This document shows, in pieces, positions 47,316 through 55,804 of a stretch of DNA of 64,000 nt. Source of the stretch: Bacteroidota bacterium (GTDB lineage: Bacteria > Bacteroidota > Bacteroidia > B-17B0 > Aurantibacillaceae); contig JAFDXR010000011.1 in NCBI GenBank assembly GCA_018267825.1, positions 186,001 to 250,000 of the forward strand, given 5' to 3'. Under the pieces are notes generated by a model, which worked only from the letters and a program-made list of their open reading frames with translations, searched no databases and was not told where the DNA came from. Position numbers and translations under genes: made by a program. Position 1 is the first letter of the stretch, and every line of letters begins with the position of its first letter.

Positions 47316-47337
47316 AAGGAAGCCGTGAGACTTCCTT
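47316..47337 (-). terminator. Rho-independent terminator downstream of the recombinase genes
   Basis: Read on the minus strand, AAGGAAG pairs with CTTCCTT across an eight-base loop and is followed by a run of T. It ends the recombinase operon about 53 bases after the last stop. Confidence 0.8.
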
Positions 47338-47389
47338 AAAAACATTGGTTTTTAATCAATTATCAGAGGGGATTCAGGCGTAAAGTCGC

Positions 47390-48262
47390 CTAAGCTAAAG
47401 GATGGAAGCGGTTTACAATCGCTCTCCTGTCGTCCGCCGAGGTTTGGCGGTATTTTTCGGTGGTAGATATCCAAGCGTGGCCAGCCATCAGCTGAACCTG
47501 CTCTAAAGGAAAGCGGCGTTCATTGATCCAGTTAGCGATCACGCTTTGCCGGATCGCTTCAGGTGTAAGGTTACGGTCGGGAAACAAAGGCTTAAAGGTC
47601 GAGATGATATAGTGAACCTGATCTTTAGTGATTGGCGTTCCCCGTGTGCCAACAATCAGCTTGTCGCTTTCTATTTTGAGCAGCTCTCTCCTGGACTCGT
47701 TTATGTAGCTATCAAATATTTTGTACTGCCTTGGGTGAAGGTCTAAATGCCTTCTCTTTCCGCTTGGCGTAGACTGAACATAAACTTTGCCTTCATCAAG
47801 ATTGATGTGCTGCACTTTCAGGTTTTCCAATTCCTGAATTTGAAGAGCCTGATAGATCAGCAAGGAAACAATAACCTGATTCCTTAACCGGAGCATTGGA
47901 AAACGCTCATCTCTTTCCATCAGCAATTCCAGTTCAGCGGAATTAAAAAGATCGCTGTGGATTACTTTGTTATTCCTTACCGCTTTGAATTGCATCGTGC
48001 GGCAAGGGTGATCATTGCGCTGGCCGGTTTCGATCAGGTAATCGTAATATTTTTTTATGGCAGCAAGGATCGAATTTTTGTAGTTCTGATTCTTGTGGTT
48101 CTTCAGGTATTCAGTCAACGCCAAATGAACCTGTTTGAAAGTGAACGTGTGCATTTCAGGAAACATCGTAATAAACGGTGTTACCTCAAAGGAATAAGTT
48201 TTCACCGTTTCCTTCGTGTGTCCCTTTTTCAAAATGTATTCTTCAAAACTATTAGCTTCCAT
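47390..48262 (-). CDS. Tyrosine recombinase-like protein with degraded active site
   Basis: The 290-residue protein has an N-terminal SAM-like (core-binding) domain (EEYILKKGHTKETVKTYSFE) and a C-terminal phage-integrase domain. The box I arginine position reads ALQIQELENL (Gln in place of the Arg of GLRxSEL), and box II reads TPEAIRQSVIANWI, keeping one Arg but lacking both usual His of HxLRHxxAT. GHAWISTTEKYRQ keeps the last His and the Tyr. This looks catalytically weakened and may act as a partner or regulator of the intact recombinase encoded just upstream (11-base overlap). Confidence 0.85.
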   Translation of the reverse strand: MEANSFEEYILKKGHTKETVKTYSFEVTPFITMFPEMHTFTFKQVHLALTEYLKNHKNQNYKNSILAAIKKYYDYLIETGQRNDHPCRTMQFKAVRNNKVIHSDLFNSAELELLMERDERFPMLRLRNQVIVSLLIYQALQIQELENLKVQHINLDEGKVYVQSTPSGKRRHLDLHPRQYKIFDSYINESRRELLKIESDKLIVGTRGTPITKDQVHYIISTFKPLFPDRNLTPEAIRQSVIANWINERRFPLEQVQLMAGHAWISTTEKYRQTSADDRRAIVNRFHPLA

Positions 48263-49202
48263 AAGTTGGTGCGTTTATTTTATTGTAAAGATTCAAACGC
48301 TGCTTTCTGCGGCGTGAATAAACGGTGGTTGTATCCATCAGCGAGTGGCCTAAGAACTCCTGCACGAATTCAACATCAGCACCGTTGTCCTGCAAATGCG
48401 TGGCGATGCTATGGCGTAAACAATGCAGAGTAATATTTTTACTTAGGATCGCCGGATTTTGTGTTCGCTCAAGGATGCCTTTCAAAAGATCGCCTAAGTA
48501 CTGTCCTTTCATCCGGTCGCCTGATTTATTGATAAAGAAAGCTGGCGTTATTTCCATGCCTTCGTGCGGAAACAAAGTAGGGCGTTCTTCTACAATGTAT
48601 TCTCTCAGAGTTTGCACTCCGGTATCCGATAAAGGAACGGTGCGGCTCTTGCCACCTTTACCATCACGCACGGTTAAAATTCCCCGGCTAAGATTTACGT
48701 CGTTCACATCGAGCAGTTCTATTTCCGTTCTGCGTAACCCGCAACCGTAAGCAATAGCGATCAACGCTTTTTCCATTTTCGTGATGCAAGCCTTATCTAC
48801 TTCTTTTATTTCAGCGATGGTCAAGATTTGCCTGTTGCCGTGTTTACCAATATTCAGTTTCGGCAAATGCGCCGGAGAAGCTGTTACTTCACCCATGTCC
48901 ATCAGGTAATCAAAAAACAAACGCAGCGAAAACAAATGGCCTCTGATCATCGATTCACTCAGGCCGCCTTCTCTTCGTTGGTTTGGGCGTTCACGCAAGT
49001 ATTCGTAATATTGGATCACGTCGAAAGCAACAACGGTTTTTATTTCAGCAATGCCTCGGTTTTCAATAAAGAAAAGGAACTCCCGCACGTTGCTGGCGTA
49101 GCTGGTGTTCTTGCCCCGTGAATAACCCTTCAGGCGAATGAAGTCCGCAAATTCGCTGTAAAGGCGTTCGAACTCAAGGTTATTTATCGGTAGGCTTTTC
49201 AT
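48252..49202 (-). CDS. Tyrosine recombinase/integrase, intact catalytic residues
   Basis: The 316-residue protein has a core-binding domain (FADFIRLKGYSRGKNTSY) and a catalytic domain with all key residues: Arg in YGCGLRRTEIELL, HCLRHSIATHL (His-x-x-Arg), GHSLMDTTTVY (His and nucleophilic Tyr). It resembles XerC/XerD-like integrases of Bacteroidota elements. It overlaps the degraded partner by 11 bases, so the two are translated together and probably work on the same site. The nearest attachment site would be in the broken RHS gene. Confidence 0.93.
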   Translation of the reverse strand: MKSLPINNLEFERLYSEFADFIRLKGYSRGKNTSYASNVREFLFFIENRGIAEIKTVVAFDVIQYYEYLRERPNQRREGGLSESMIRGHLFSLRLFFDYLMDMGEVTASPAHLPKLNIGKHGNRQILTIAEIKEVDKACITKMEKALIAIAYGCGLRRTEIELLDVNDVNLSRGILTVRDGKGGKSRTVPLSDTGVQTLREYIVEERPTLFPHEGMEITPAFFINKSGDRMKGQYLGDLLKGILERTQNPAILSKNITLHCLRHSIATHLQDNGADVEFVQEFLGHSLMDTTTVYSRRRKQRLNLYNKINAPTYGS

Positions 49203-49279
49203 TTCTATTTTTCGTCTTCTTTTTTACTGATTATTTCTGCTATACAATGCGCACTCCTGAACTAATGGAACACTACGGC

Positions 49280-51823
49280 TCAATCGCCCTGTTTGTGCGA
49301 GTTTTGGTGTTCCATGCCTTTTGAACCAACAAGAACCAGCTGCTTTTCAAGATCGGCTTGCACCTTTTCCCTGATCTTATCCATTTCATCCCAAAACACA
49401 ATTTTGTATTTGAACCCTCGGTTGGCGTAGCCTCCGGTGCGCTGGATGTATTCCAGCAGTTCCAGTTCCTCGAAATACCGGAAACATTGCGTTTTACTTA
49501 TGTTCAGGGCTAAACGAACGTCCCGCTGCGTAAATTGGAATTCCTTTTCCTTGCCCTTGCCAGCGAGTTCCACAACGTATTGTTTCATGCGGTCGTAAAA
49601 TTGCCGGAGCGATGAGTCCAGGTCGTCCACCTTCAGCATGATCGCATCGAACAATATTTCACACGCCAGTTTTAAGTCCTCCGGTTCAGCGATTAAACGA
49701 CCTCTGTCGTCCTTTTTGCGCTGGTATTGGTGAAGGATAGTAATTTGCTTAACGAACGCCTGATAATGGCTATTTAAGCGGCGTAGCATCTTCGCTTCAA
49801 AGGGCAAATAAACCTTATCAGCATAAGGGTTCACCACCTCCAGCGGCATTATACACCGCATACAGTTTTGCAAAAACTCTTTTGCCTTGCGTTCCTCCCG
49901 TGTGTCAATGATGCCAGCCAGCTTGCGGTTCTGATGCGTTATAATACGCTTGGTTTGCTCTTCGCTTTCATCTACGCCCGTGATCATGGAGCGACTCATG
50001 TTATCGTAATACACCTCTGCTTTGGTTGTGGCAAGCATCGAAGCAAAATGGCTGCGGACGGTTTTCACCGCCGACATCAGGTTTCCGTACCTATCTTTAT
50101 ACGTTGTTGAAGAGGAGATATTTCCTGCGCTTTGCAATTCACGGAAAGCAAATTGCGCTTCTTCATCAAGGCCGTCGTAATCTTGGATCAGGATCAGCTT
50201 ATCCACCAACTCGTCCTTTGTATAGTGATAAAAAGATTTGCTGGTAACCCGTGTCATGCTGATTACATCTTCAGGCGGGAAGCAATCCCCGATGGTATTA
50301 ATCAGGTGGCTCTTTCCTGAACCGGACGTTCCCTGAACCAAAGCGTGAAGCGGTGTCGACATTTTATAGGTTGAAGCAATCACGAATAAAAGCCTTCGGG
50401 TACTTTCCTCTCCAACAACTCCAGCTTGCTGAATCAGATCGTCTATTCCCTTCATGAAGTTTTTACCTTTCAAGAACTGAATGCAGTCGTTTTGTTTTTC
50501 CGGTGTAAGCACACGGCCTTTGCGTTGCGACTGAAAGGGTGTTTTTACCTGCTCCAGTTGTTCTTCCCTGAATTTCTCCAGTAAATCAGTAAGCAGCAGC
50601 ATATCGCTTTCCAGTTCTTCGGGTGATTGGTTATAAAGCTCGGAGATCTGCTGAACGTATAAACTGATTTGCTCACGCTCGTACAAATCAATTTTAGTGC
50701 GCTCCTTCCTTCCTGTAGCAGCTTCCTCTACCATCAGCGTAATGCGCATACTTCCGATATCAGTTACCATTGAACCCAGCACATAATAGTTATTGTTAGG
50801 TCGCCGAAGCACAATCTTATGTTCATGGAGTACTTCGAGTTTTGGCTTCTCAAAATCCACCTCGCCTTCTAAGGTTGGATTAAGAAATTGCTGGGCGTTG
50901 TTCTCCCATTGTGACTCATTTACCGGATTGCTTTTAACCACTTCCTTAGTCGGTGAGAAAACAACCACTTCCTCTTCTTGGATGTTTTCCTTCGGTGTAA
51001 TTGGAAGCGGTGTACTTTCCACTTCGGTTACTTCTTCCACGCCTGTTGAGGACTCCAGCAACTTTTGAATTCCTGCGCTTCCTTCTCGCAGGAATATCTG
51101 ATTTAGGTTTTCCTTTTCAGGAACAACCACTCTTCGTAAAGGAACCCGCTGGATCAGGGTCTTTAACTGGTCTGCTGAATCTTTCATATTTGCTTCGTTT
51201 TTATTGATTGTGTCAACCCAAACAATGGATTGAAGCAGCGATAAACGTTTGATGGCGTCCTCGTGCTGTTTTAAAATTTTGCCATTGGGAATAAACAGTA
51301 AAGCATCTCCGTACTGGAGGATGTTTGCTTCGGCAATGGTTGCGGCATCTATTATGTCCGTGACAATGAAAAGGCGCTTTGCCATTTCATGCGGGTACGT
51401 TGGATAGATACCGTCTTCATTCAGTAAGGAGTGTTCTTCGGGATCAGTTTTAATCCTGATAGCGTAGAAGTTGACGATCTTTCCTTTGGCGTTTCTTAAT
51501 GGAAATAGAATCCCATAATTTCCAAAGGTTTTAAATCCATCCACTCCATTGCTGTTTCTGCGAGAGAATTTTCGCCAGCCAATTTCAATCAGAAGGTTTT
51601 TAGTTTTATCGTCCGCATCAAAATGAAACTGGCCAGCATTAAAACCAGCCCCTGTACGTTCTGAAGTAAACCCACGATCAAGCATCCACTTTTGTGGTAC
51701 TTTAGAATAAACGTTACCCAAGCCCTTTTTAAGAGTAGAATAAATCTTCTCAAAAAGCTCGTGGCGATCTCGTTCCTTCTGAAGCGAAATGCTTAATGGT
51801 ATTTTACTCCGTTCTTGTCCCAT
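49280..51823 (-). CDS. Primase-like/P-loop helicase protein of the element
   Basis: The 847-residue protein has two halves. The N-terminal 230 residues resemble the DnaG catalytic-core/Toprim_N arrangement (WMLDRGFTSERTGAGFNAGQ; GILFPLRNAKGKIVNFYAIRI), but the acidic residues expected in the Toprim site appear altered and no CHC2 zinc finger is seen. The C-terminal half has Walker A GTSGSGKS and Walker B LILIQDYDGLDEE, then a helix-turn-helix-like end (FTQRDVRLALNISKTQCFRYF). It is probably a replication or mobilisation helicase of the element. The overlap of 31 bases with the preceding gene suggests coupling. Confidence 0.8.
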   Translation of the reverse strand: MGQERSKIPLSISLQKERDRHELFEKIYSTLKKGLGNVYSKVPQKWMLDRGFTSERTGAGFNAGQFHFDADDKTKNLLIEIGWRKFSRRNSNGVDGFKTFGNYGILFPLRNAKGKIVNFYAIRIKTDPEEHSLLNEDGIYPTYPHEMAKRLFIVTDIIDAATIAEANILQYGDALLFIPNGKILKQHEDAIKRLSLLQSIVWVDTINKNEANMKDSADQLKTLIQRVPLRRVVVPEKENLNQIFLREGSAGIQKLLESSTGVEEVTEVESTPLPITPKENIQEEEVVVFSPTKEVVKSNPVNESQWENNAQQFLNPTLEGEVDFEKPKLEVLHEHKIVLRRPNNNYYVLGSMVTDIGSMRITLMVEEAATGRKERTKIDLYEREQISLYVQQISELYNQSPEELESDMLLLTDLLEKFREEQLEQVKTPFQSQRKGRVLTPEKQNDCIQFLKGKNFMKGIDDLIQQAGVVGEESTRRLLFVIASTYKMSTPLHALVQGTSGSGKSHLINTIGDCFPPEDVISMTRVTSKSFYHYTKDELVDKLILIQDYDGLDEEAQFAFRELQSAGNISSSTTYKDRYGNLMSAVKTVRSHFASMLATTKAEVYYDNMSRSMITGVDESEEQTKRIITHQNRKLAGIIDTREERKAKEFLQNCMRCIMPLEVVNPYADKVYLPFEAKMLRRLNSHYQAFVKQITILHQYQRKKDDRGRLIAEPEDLKLACEILFDAIMLKVDDLDSSLRQFYDRMKQYVVELAGKGKEKEFQFTQRDVRLALNISKTQCFRYFEELELLEYIQRTGGYANRGFKYKIVFWDEMDKIREKVQADLEKQLVLVGSKGMEHQNSHKQGD

Positions 51824-52449
51824 ACTTTGTTTTCCTTCTTTGGCTTTACAAGTGGCGTGTCGATATATATAACTTCCACCAGCGCAGTCAACCTCTTAAT
51901 TGCTCTTTCATGTTCAGGCATCACTTTCCCTTCATGAAGAGCAATCACCGCTTCTTTGTTATCGAGAACTTTCGACTCCAGTATCGTTGCGGCCTCCAAT
52001 ACGGTGTTCACCACAAACAGCCGTTTTGTTAGTTCGCTTGGATAGCCGGGATAAAGTCCAGGTTCCTGATTCATGTAGGCGGTATTTTCACTCCTAATCC
52101 TAATCGAGTAAAAATTCACAATCTCATTACTCTCGTTTCTTAACGGGAACATAATCGAGAAGATTCCGAACACCGTGTAAGGAACAGTATCGCTGTTTAC
52201 TCCGACAGTTGACTTTTGCATAAAGCCAACTTCAGCGAGTGCCATTTTAAATGACTGCTCCTGCCTGTGATGCATTTGGCCTGAATTAAAACAGGCTCCG
52301 GTTGCATCGATGCTCAAACCTTTTTTTGCCAACCATTCCCTCGGCGCATTCGATTTTGCAGCACGTATTCCATTTGAACACGACTTGTAAATGAAAGCCA
52401 TCCATCCGGTCTTAGTGGTTGGTAGTTGTTTTTCATTTTTTGTTTTCAT
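51793..52449 (-). CDS. Short primase-core-like protein, paralogue of the N-terminal part of the next gene
   Basis: The 218-residue protein aligns by eye with residues 40-215 of the protein encoded at 49280-51823: EWLAKKGLSIDATGACFNSGQ against KWMLDRGFTSERTGAGFNAGQ, IMFPLRNESNEIVNFYSIRI against ILFPLRNAKGKIVNFYAIRI, and LFVVNTVLEAATILE against LFIVTDIIDAATIAE. The C-terminal helicase half is missing, so it is either a standalone core or a partial duplication. Function unknown; probably paired with the larger protein. Confidence 0.78.
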   Translation of the reverse strand: MKTKNEKQLPTTKTGWMAFIYKSCSNGIRAAKSNAPREWLAKKGLSIDATGACFNSGQMHHRQEQSFKMALAEVGFMQKSTVGVNSDTVPYTVFGIFSIMFPLRNESNEIVNFYSIRIRSENTAYMNQEPGLYPGYPSELTKRLFVVNTVLEAATILESKVLDNKEAVIALHEGKVMPEHERAIKRLTALVEVIYIDTPLVKPKKENKVWDKNGVKYH

Positions 52450-52728
52450 GTTTATCCTTTTTATTCAACCCAGCAATAGCAAGGCTTTGAGAACAAACAT
52501 CGATACACCTTTCAGCACACGCAAGACAACTCAAAGAATAATCTGATCACCACAAGCAGATAAATTCTTCGAACAATTTGCACGTTCCGAAACGAAATGC
52601 CATACGACAAAAAATGAAAAATGCTTCCGTTTTTGAAACTTGGAAGCAAATGTAAAAATGGGGTTTAAGACTTATCCCCTGTTTGAAACGCTATGAAGCA
52701 CATTGGTGTGCATTGCGAAGAGATGAGA
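52450..52728. other. Spacer with three small hairpins
   Basis: About 280 bases. Within 52623-52720 lie GCTTCC/GGAAGC (52623-52647), GGGG/CCCC (52660-52679) and GCACA/TGTGC (about 52698-52711). They follow the stop of the 55-residue gene on the minus strand and precede the primase-like genes. They could end the radical SAM operon, or form a structured RNA or an origin for the element. Confidence 0.4.
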
Positions 52729-52896
52729 TTATTTCTTTTTGGTGTAACCCAAGGCAGCCGCAAATAAAGGATTTTTGTCCAACCAAATTTTTAGTTCCTG
52801 CAAATTATTAAAGTCGTTTGCACCTTTACTTCGGTTAGTATCATAAGTTACAGTGATCTTAATTGACCTAACTATCTCTTGTGGGATTTCGTTCAT
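52729..52896 (-). CDS. 55-residue protein, last gene of the radical SAM operon
   Basis: The ATG (52896-52894) comes one base after the glycosyltransferase stop, giving tight coupling. The protein starts MNEIPQEIVRSIKITVTYD, has a middle NNLQELKIWLDKNPLFAAAL and ends GYTKKK. It has no Cys, no signal peptide and no double-glycine leader motif, so a typical modified-peptide precursor is not evident. It could be a substrate, a recognition partner, or a small protein unrelated to the chemistry. It was found by hand because it is too short for most gene finders. Confidence 0.6.
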   Translation of the reverse strand: MNEIPQEIVRSIKITVTYDTNRSKGANDFNNLQELKIWLDKNPLFAAALGYTKKK

Positions 52897-52897
52897 C

Positions 52898-53854
52898 TTA
52901 TTGTATAACTGATATTTCTATTGTTTGATTAAAATAAGCGTAGTAGTTTGGAACTTGCTCAAGCAATATTCTTTCCCCTGCTCCGTACTTCTTGAATAGA
53001 TTTCTAAACTTTTTAAAATTGGCTAACGCATTTTCATTGTACCCATAGTTGTGCATAACCATCATGGCTTTTATATATGCAATTGAGTAACCAGCCGTAT
53101 TTGCCCTGAAGCAGAATTCAATATCTTCCCCAGCAGCGAATGGAAACTGCTCATTGAAATTTAAACCTTTCGCAACTTCTGCTGCAACTGCTAAATTCGC
53201 TGTTGTACCATAAAGTAACAGATCACTATTTTTCAATTTCCTGCCATTGAGTGTTCCGTTTATATTGTGATACGTTCCAAACCAATGCTCATCAAAAGAA
53301 ATTGTATTCCCTGATAAAATGTTACACTTGCGGTTCTCAATAAAACCTTCACTTATAGTTTTTAACCAATCAGTATCAGCGATACAATCCGAATCAATGA
53401 AGGCTACAATATCTGCCCCTAATTCTAAAGCAATGTCCTTTCCTATATTTCTCGCTTTGGCTGGCCCGAAATTCTTTGATAGACGATGTACCCGACAACC
53501 ATTAGCATCGAATGAATGCGGGGAACAATCATCCACTAAAATTATTGATTCCGGTTTATAGGTTTGTTTATTGAGCGACTCGGTCAAGTTTCGGATGTTT
53601 GTTGCTTCCTGCTTATTGCGAACATAAACAGGAGCTACAACTACTATTACCGGATGCTCAGGTACTTTATTGTAAATGGGTTCAGGGAACTCGATAAAAT
53701 TGCCCGACTCCCGTGCCTTGCCACTCTGCGATTTAAATGTGAATACCTCAATTAACTTGGTAAGGATAAACTTACGCCTATGCTTGTGGCCATCCAGACG
53801 TTCATACCAGTAATCCAGTATTTTTCCATATGGTAGATTTGATAATGAACTCAT
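52898..53854 (-). CDS. Family 2 glycosyltransferase of the radical SAM operon
   Basis: 318 residues. After an 65-residue lead with basic residues (DGHKHRRKFILTKLIEVF), the GT-A domain has VIVVVAPVYVRNKQEATNIR, IILVDDCSPHSFDANG, FGPAKARNIGKDIALELGAD, the DxD-like FIDSDCIADT, and LNFNEQFPFAAGEDIEFCF, which holds the catalytic Asp of the ED motif. It overlaps the upstream radical SAM gene by four bases and the 55-residue gene follows after one base. The acceptor may be a peptide, a lipid or a polysaccharide. Composition is AT-rich, unlike the glycosyltransferases of the capsule operon. Confidence 0.88.
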   Translation of the reverse strand: MSSLSNLPYGKILDYWYERLDGHKHRRKFILTKLIEVFTFKSQSGKARESGNFIEFPEPIYNKVPEHPVIVVVAPVYVRNKQEATNIRNLTESLNKQTYKPESIILVDDCSPHSFDANGCRVHRLSKNFGPAKARNIGKDIALELGADIVAFIDSDCIADTDWLKTISEGFIENRKCNILSGNTISFDEHWFGTYHNINGTLNGRKLKNSDLLLYGTTANLAVAAEVAKGLNFNEQFPFAAGEDIEFCFRANTAGYSIAYIKAMMVMHNYGYNENALANFKKFRNLFKKYGAGERILLEQVPNYYAYFNQTIEISVIQ

Positions 53855-54780
53855 ACTCCAAGGTTAGCACAATTTTTACAGTAATAATGATCTTTGTAAG
53901 AAGTAAGAAACCTGGCTCTTGCTTCACCCTCCCATATTTCCGAAACCGAGTTATTAAACACGTTTCCGTACTCATAAGGATTAAACATATTACAAGGTGT
54001 TACCGTTCCGTCATATAAAATGCACAATTCTTTTTGAAGAGCAGGACAGCTTTTCATTGTTCCGTGTGTCTTAGGTGACGAATCTGTATCAATTATGACT
54101 CCCGCCAATTGATCAGGACATAAGCATTTTAAATCACTATTTGAATACAGACTGTTTACCTTTTCGAATTGCGAAACAATGGAAGCGTGATTTTTATTTA
54201 CTTCGTCAATAAACGTTTCTATTCCCTTGTCCCGGCGGATTGTATTATAAAGTATGTGACAACGATTATTGAAAGCAAACTCACCAATATCAAAAATGCG
54301 ATGAAGGTTCGCTTCCTGAATAGTGAAGATGATAAATGGCCTGTTGGGAAGGCTTGCCAATTTTTGGATGTTTGATACAATCAATCCGTGCCTTGCTCCC
54401 TTCCTTATAATTGACAGCTCCCCGGCTTCAGGACTATCCATCGAAATGAAAAGTTGCACTTTATGATTAATCAAAACATCGAGAATGTTTTTGTTATTGA
54501 ATGAAAAATTGGAGAACAAATTGATATTTAAATCGGGGTGATTCTGCTTGGTGTAATTTACGATATCGATAAAATCAGGATGAATTGTACTTTCTCCTCT
54601 ACCGTTTAAACGAATGGTATTGGTTATGCCTCCAATTTCTGAAAGGATAGTCCGATAAGTTTCAAATGGTAAAAACTTACTCTTGCTAAACGGATTAACT
54701 TCTTTACCAAAGCCGCACATAGTACAACTTAGGTTACAGTTATAGCTCAGTTCAACTATTATCTCTTCAAATCTTTTCAA
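53851..54780 (-). CDS. Radical SAM protein with C-terminal SPASM-like cysteines (second of the operon)
   Basis: 309 residues. The radical SAM cluster motif is Cys15-x3-Cys19-x2-Cys22 (YNCNLSCTMCGFG), followed by IRLNGRGESTIHPDFIDI (where the GGE motif reads GRGES) and FSNFSF and FISMDSP. The C-terminus is cysteine-rich: LKCLCPDQ, SCPALQKELCILYDGTVTPCNMF and YYCKNCANLG, resembling SPASM/twitch auxiliary-cluster regions that bind extra iron-sulfur clusters. It probably modifies a peptide or protein. It overlaps the upstream radical SAM gene by four bases. Confidence 0.88.
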   Translation of the reverse strand: MKRFEEIIVELSYNCNLSCTMCGFGKEVNPFSKSKFLPFETYRTILSEIGGITNTIRLNGRGESTIHPDFIDIVNYTKQNHPDLNINLFSNFSFNNKNILDVLINHKVQLFISMDSPEAGELSIIRKGARHGLIVSNIQKLASLPNRPFIIFTIQEANLHRIFDIGEFAFNNRCHILYNTIRRDKGIETFIDEVNKNHASIVSQFEKVNSLYSNSDLKCLCPDQLAGVIIDTDSSPKTHGTMKSCPALQKELCILYDGTVTPCNMFNPYEYGNVFNNSVSEIWEGEARARFLTSYKDHYYCKNCANLGV

Positions 54781-55604
54781 TCGTTCTTTGTATTACATTT
54801 TAGCACTTTGCAAGGTAAGTTACAGCTACGCATTTTTGCGCTTACCTTAGCAGCGTATTCCGAATTTAGTATTTCATCCATTGACTGATGATGAAGATTT
54901 CCGAGAGGCTTTTGGCATTCAGAAATCCAATTTTGCTGGAAACAAGTATAAACATCTCCGTTCTGCACAATGGAAAGGTTACGATCAGCAGCATAACATT
55001 GTTGATCTGAAGCCGGAACAAAAGCATTCTTGTTTTCTAATGGAGTCCAGGAGCCCTCAAATCCTTCTGCAACATAATCCTGTATTGAATGATAAACACC
55101 GTGTTCCTTTGCATATAATGAAACAGCCTCCAAGTACGACTGAGTTTCTTTTGAAAGTACAGACTGTACACTTATTTGCGCCGGGGTTAAAACCGTTCGG
55201 GCATATTCAAAATTACTAATTACCCTTTCTTTAGAATTTGCACCACGCACAAACTTCCAAAACTCCACGTCCATTGTGTCAATGGAAACTACAATGTGAA
55301 TGTTGAATTTTGATACTCTGTCAATAAACTCCTTATCCATTGGCACGCCATTAGTAACGATTACGGTGCGGATTTTACTCTTTGATATTCCTTCAATGAT
55401 CTGATAAATCTCTTCTTTGAACAACAACGGTTCACCTCCCACAATGCACAACTCCTGTAATGTTGGGATACTCAGGATGCCATCTATTATTCGATCAGGC
55501 GCAAGTCGATCTGCCTTATCCTTATACTTCCAATGAGAACACTTGGTGCAACGCTGATTGCATTCAATTGTGTTCATGTAGTATATGTGAGTTGGTTGAT
55601 ACAT
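54777..55604 (-). CDS. Radical SAM protein with C-terminal SPASM-like cysteines (first of the operon)
   Basis: 275 residues. Cluster motif Cys15-x3-Cys19-x2-Cys22 (IECNQRCTKCSHW), then LCIVGGEPLLFKEEIY (GGE motif intact), VIVTNGVPMD and VVSIDTMD. C-terminal cysteines (QQCYAADRNLSIV, VYTCFQQ, RSCNLPCKVLKC) look like a SPASM-type auxiliary-cluster region. It is the first gene of a four-gene unit and shares a 200-bp divergent spacer with the restriction system. Known relatives act on peptides and proteins. Confidence 0.9.
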   Translation of the reverse strand: MYQPTHIYYMNTIECNQRCTKCSHWKYKDKADRLAPDRIIDGILSIPTLQELCIVGGEPLLFKEEIYQIIEGISKSKIRTVIVTNGVPMDKEFIDRVSKFNIHIVVSIDTMDVEFWKFVRGANSKERVISNFEYARTVLTPAQISVQSVLSKETQSYLEAVSLYAKEHGVYHSIQDYVAEGFEGSWTPLENKNAFVPASDQQCYAADRNLSIVQNGDVYTCFQQNWISECQKPLGNLHHQSMDEILNSEYAAKVSAKMRSCNLPCKVLKCNTKND

Positions 55605-55804
55605 TTTTCGATAAACTAATCTACAATATTTAAGTCAGTTTAAATTAAAAAATCAATTGAAACTGTTAGATTAAAGTGTAAACACAAAATATAAATCTAT
55701 CATGCTGAATACGTGTTAATTACATTCTGCATTAAGGCCGAATTATTGATGTTTAAATTCAAAAAAAATCGTATTTTTTACCTTTCAAAAAACAGAAAAT
55801 TTGT
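55605..55804. promoter_or_regulatory. Divergent promoter region between the radical SAM operon and the restriction system
   Basis: A 200-bp, very AT-rich spacer. TACCTTTC at 55779-55786 resembles the TAnnTTTG -7 box, with TTTA at 55752-55755 as a poor -33 box (spacing 23, longer than the usual 19-21). No operator repeat was recognised. Confidence 0.35.

Noticed and set aside
52729-52896. Classic Cys-rich or double-glycine modified-peptide precursor
   Set aside because: The small protein has no Cys, no GG leader cleavage site and no repeated core; only its position suggests a substrate.
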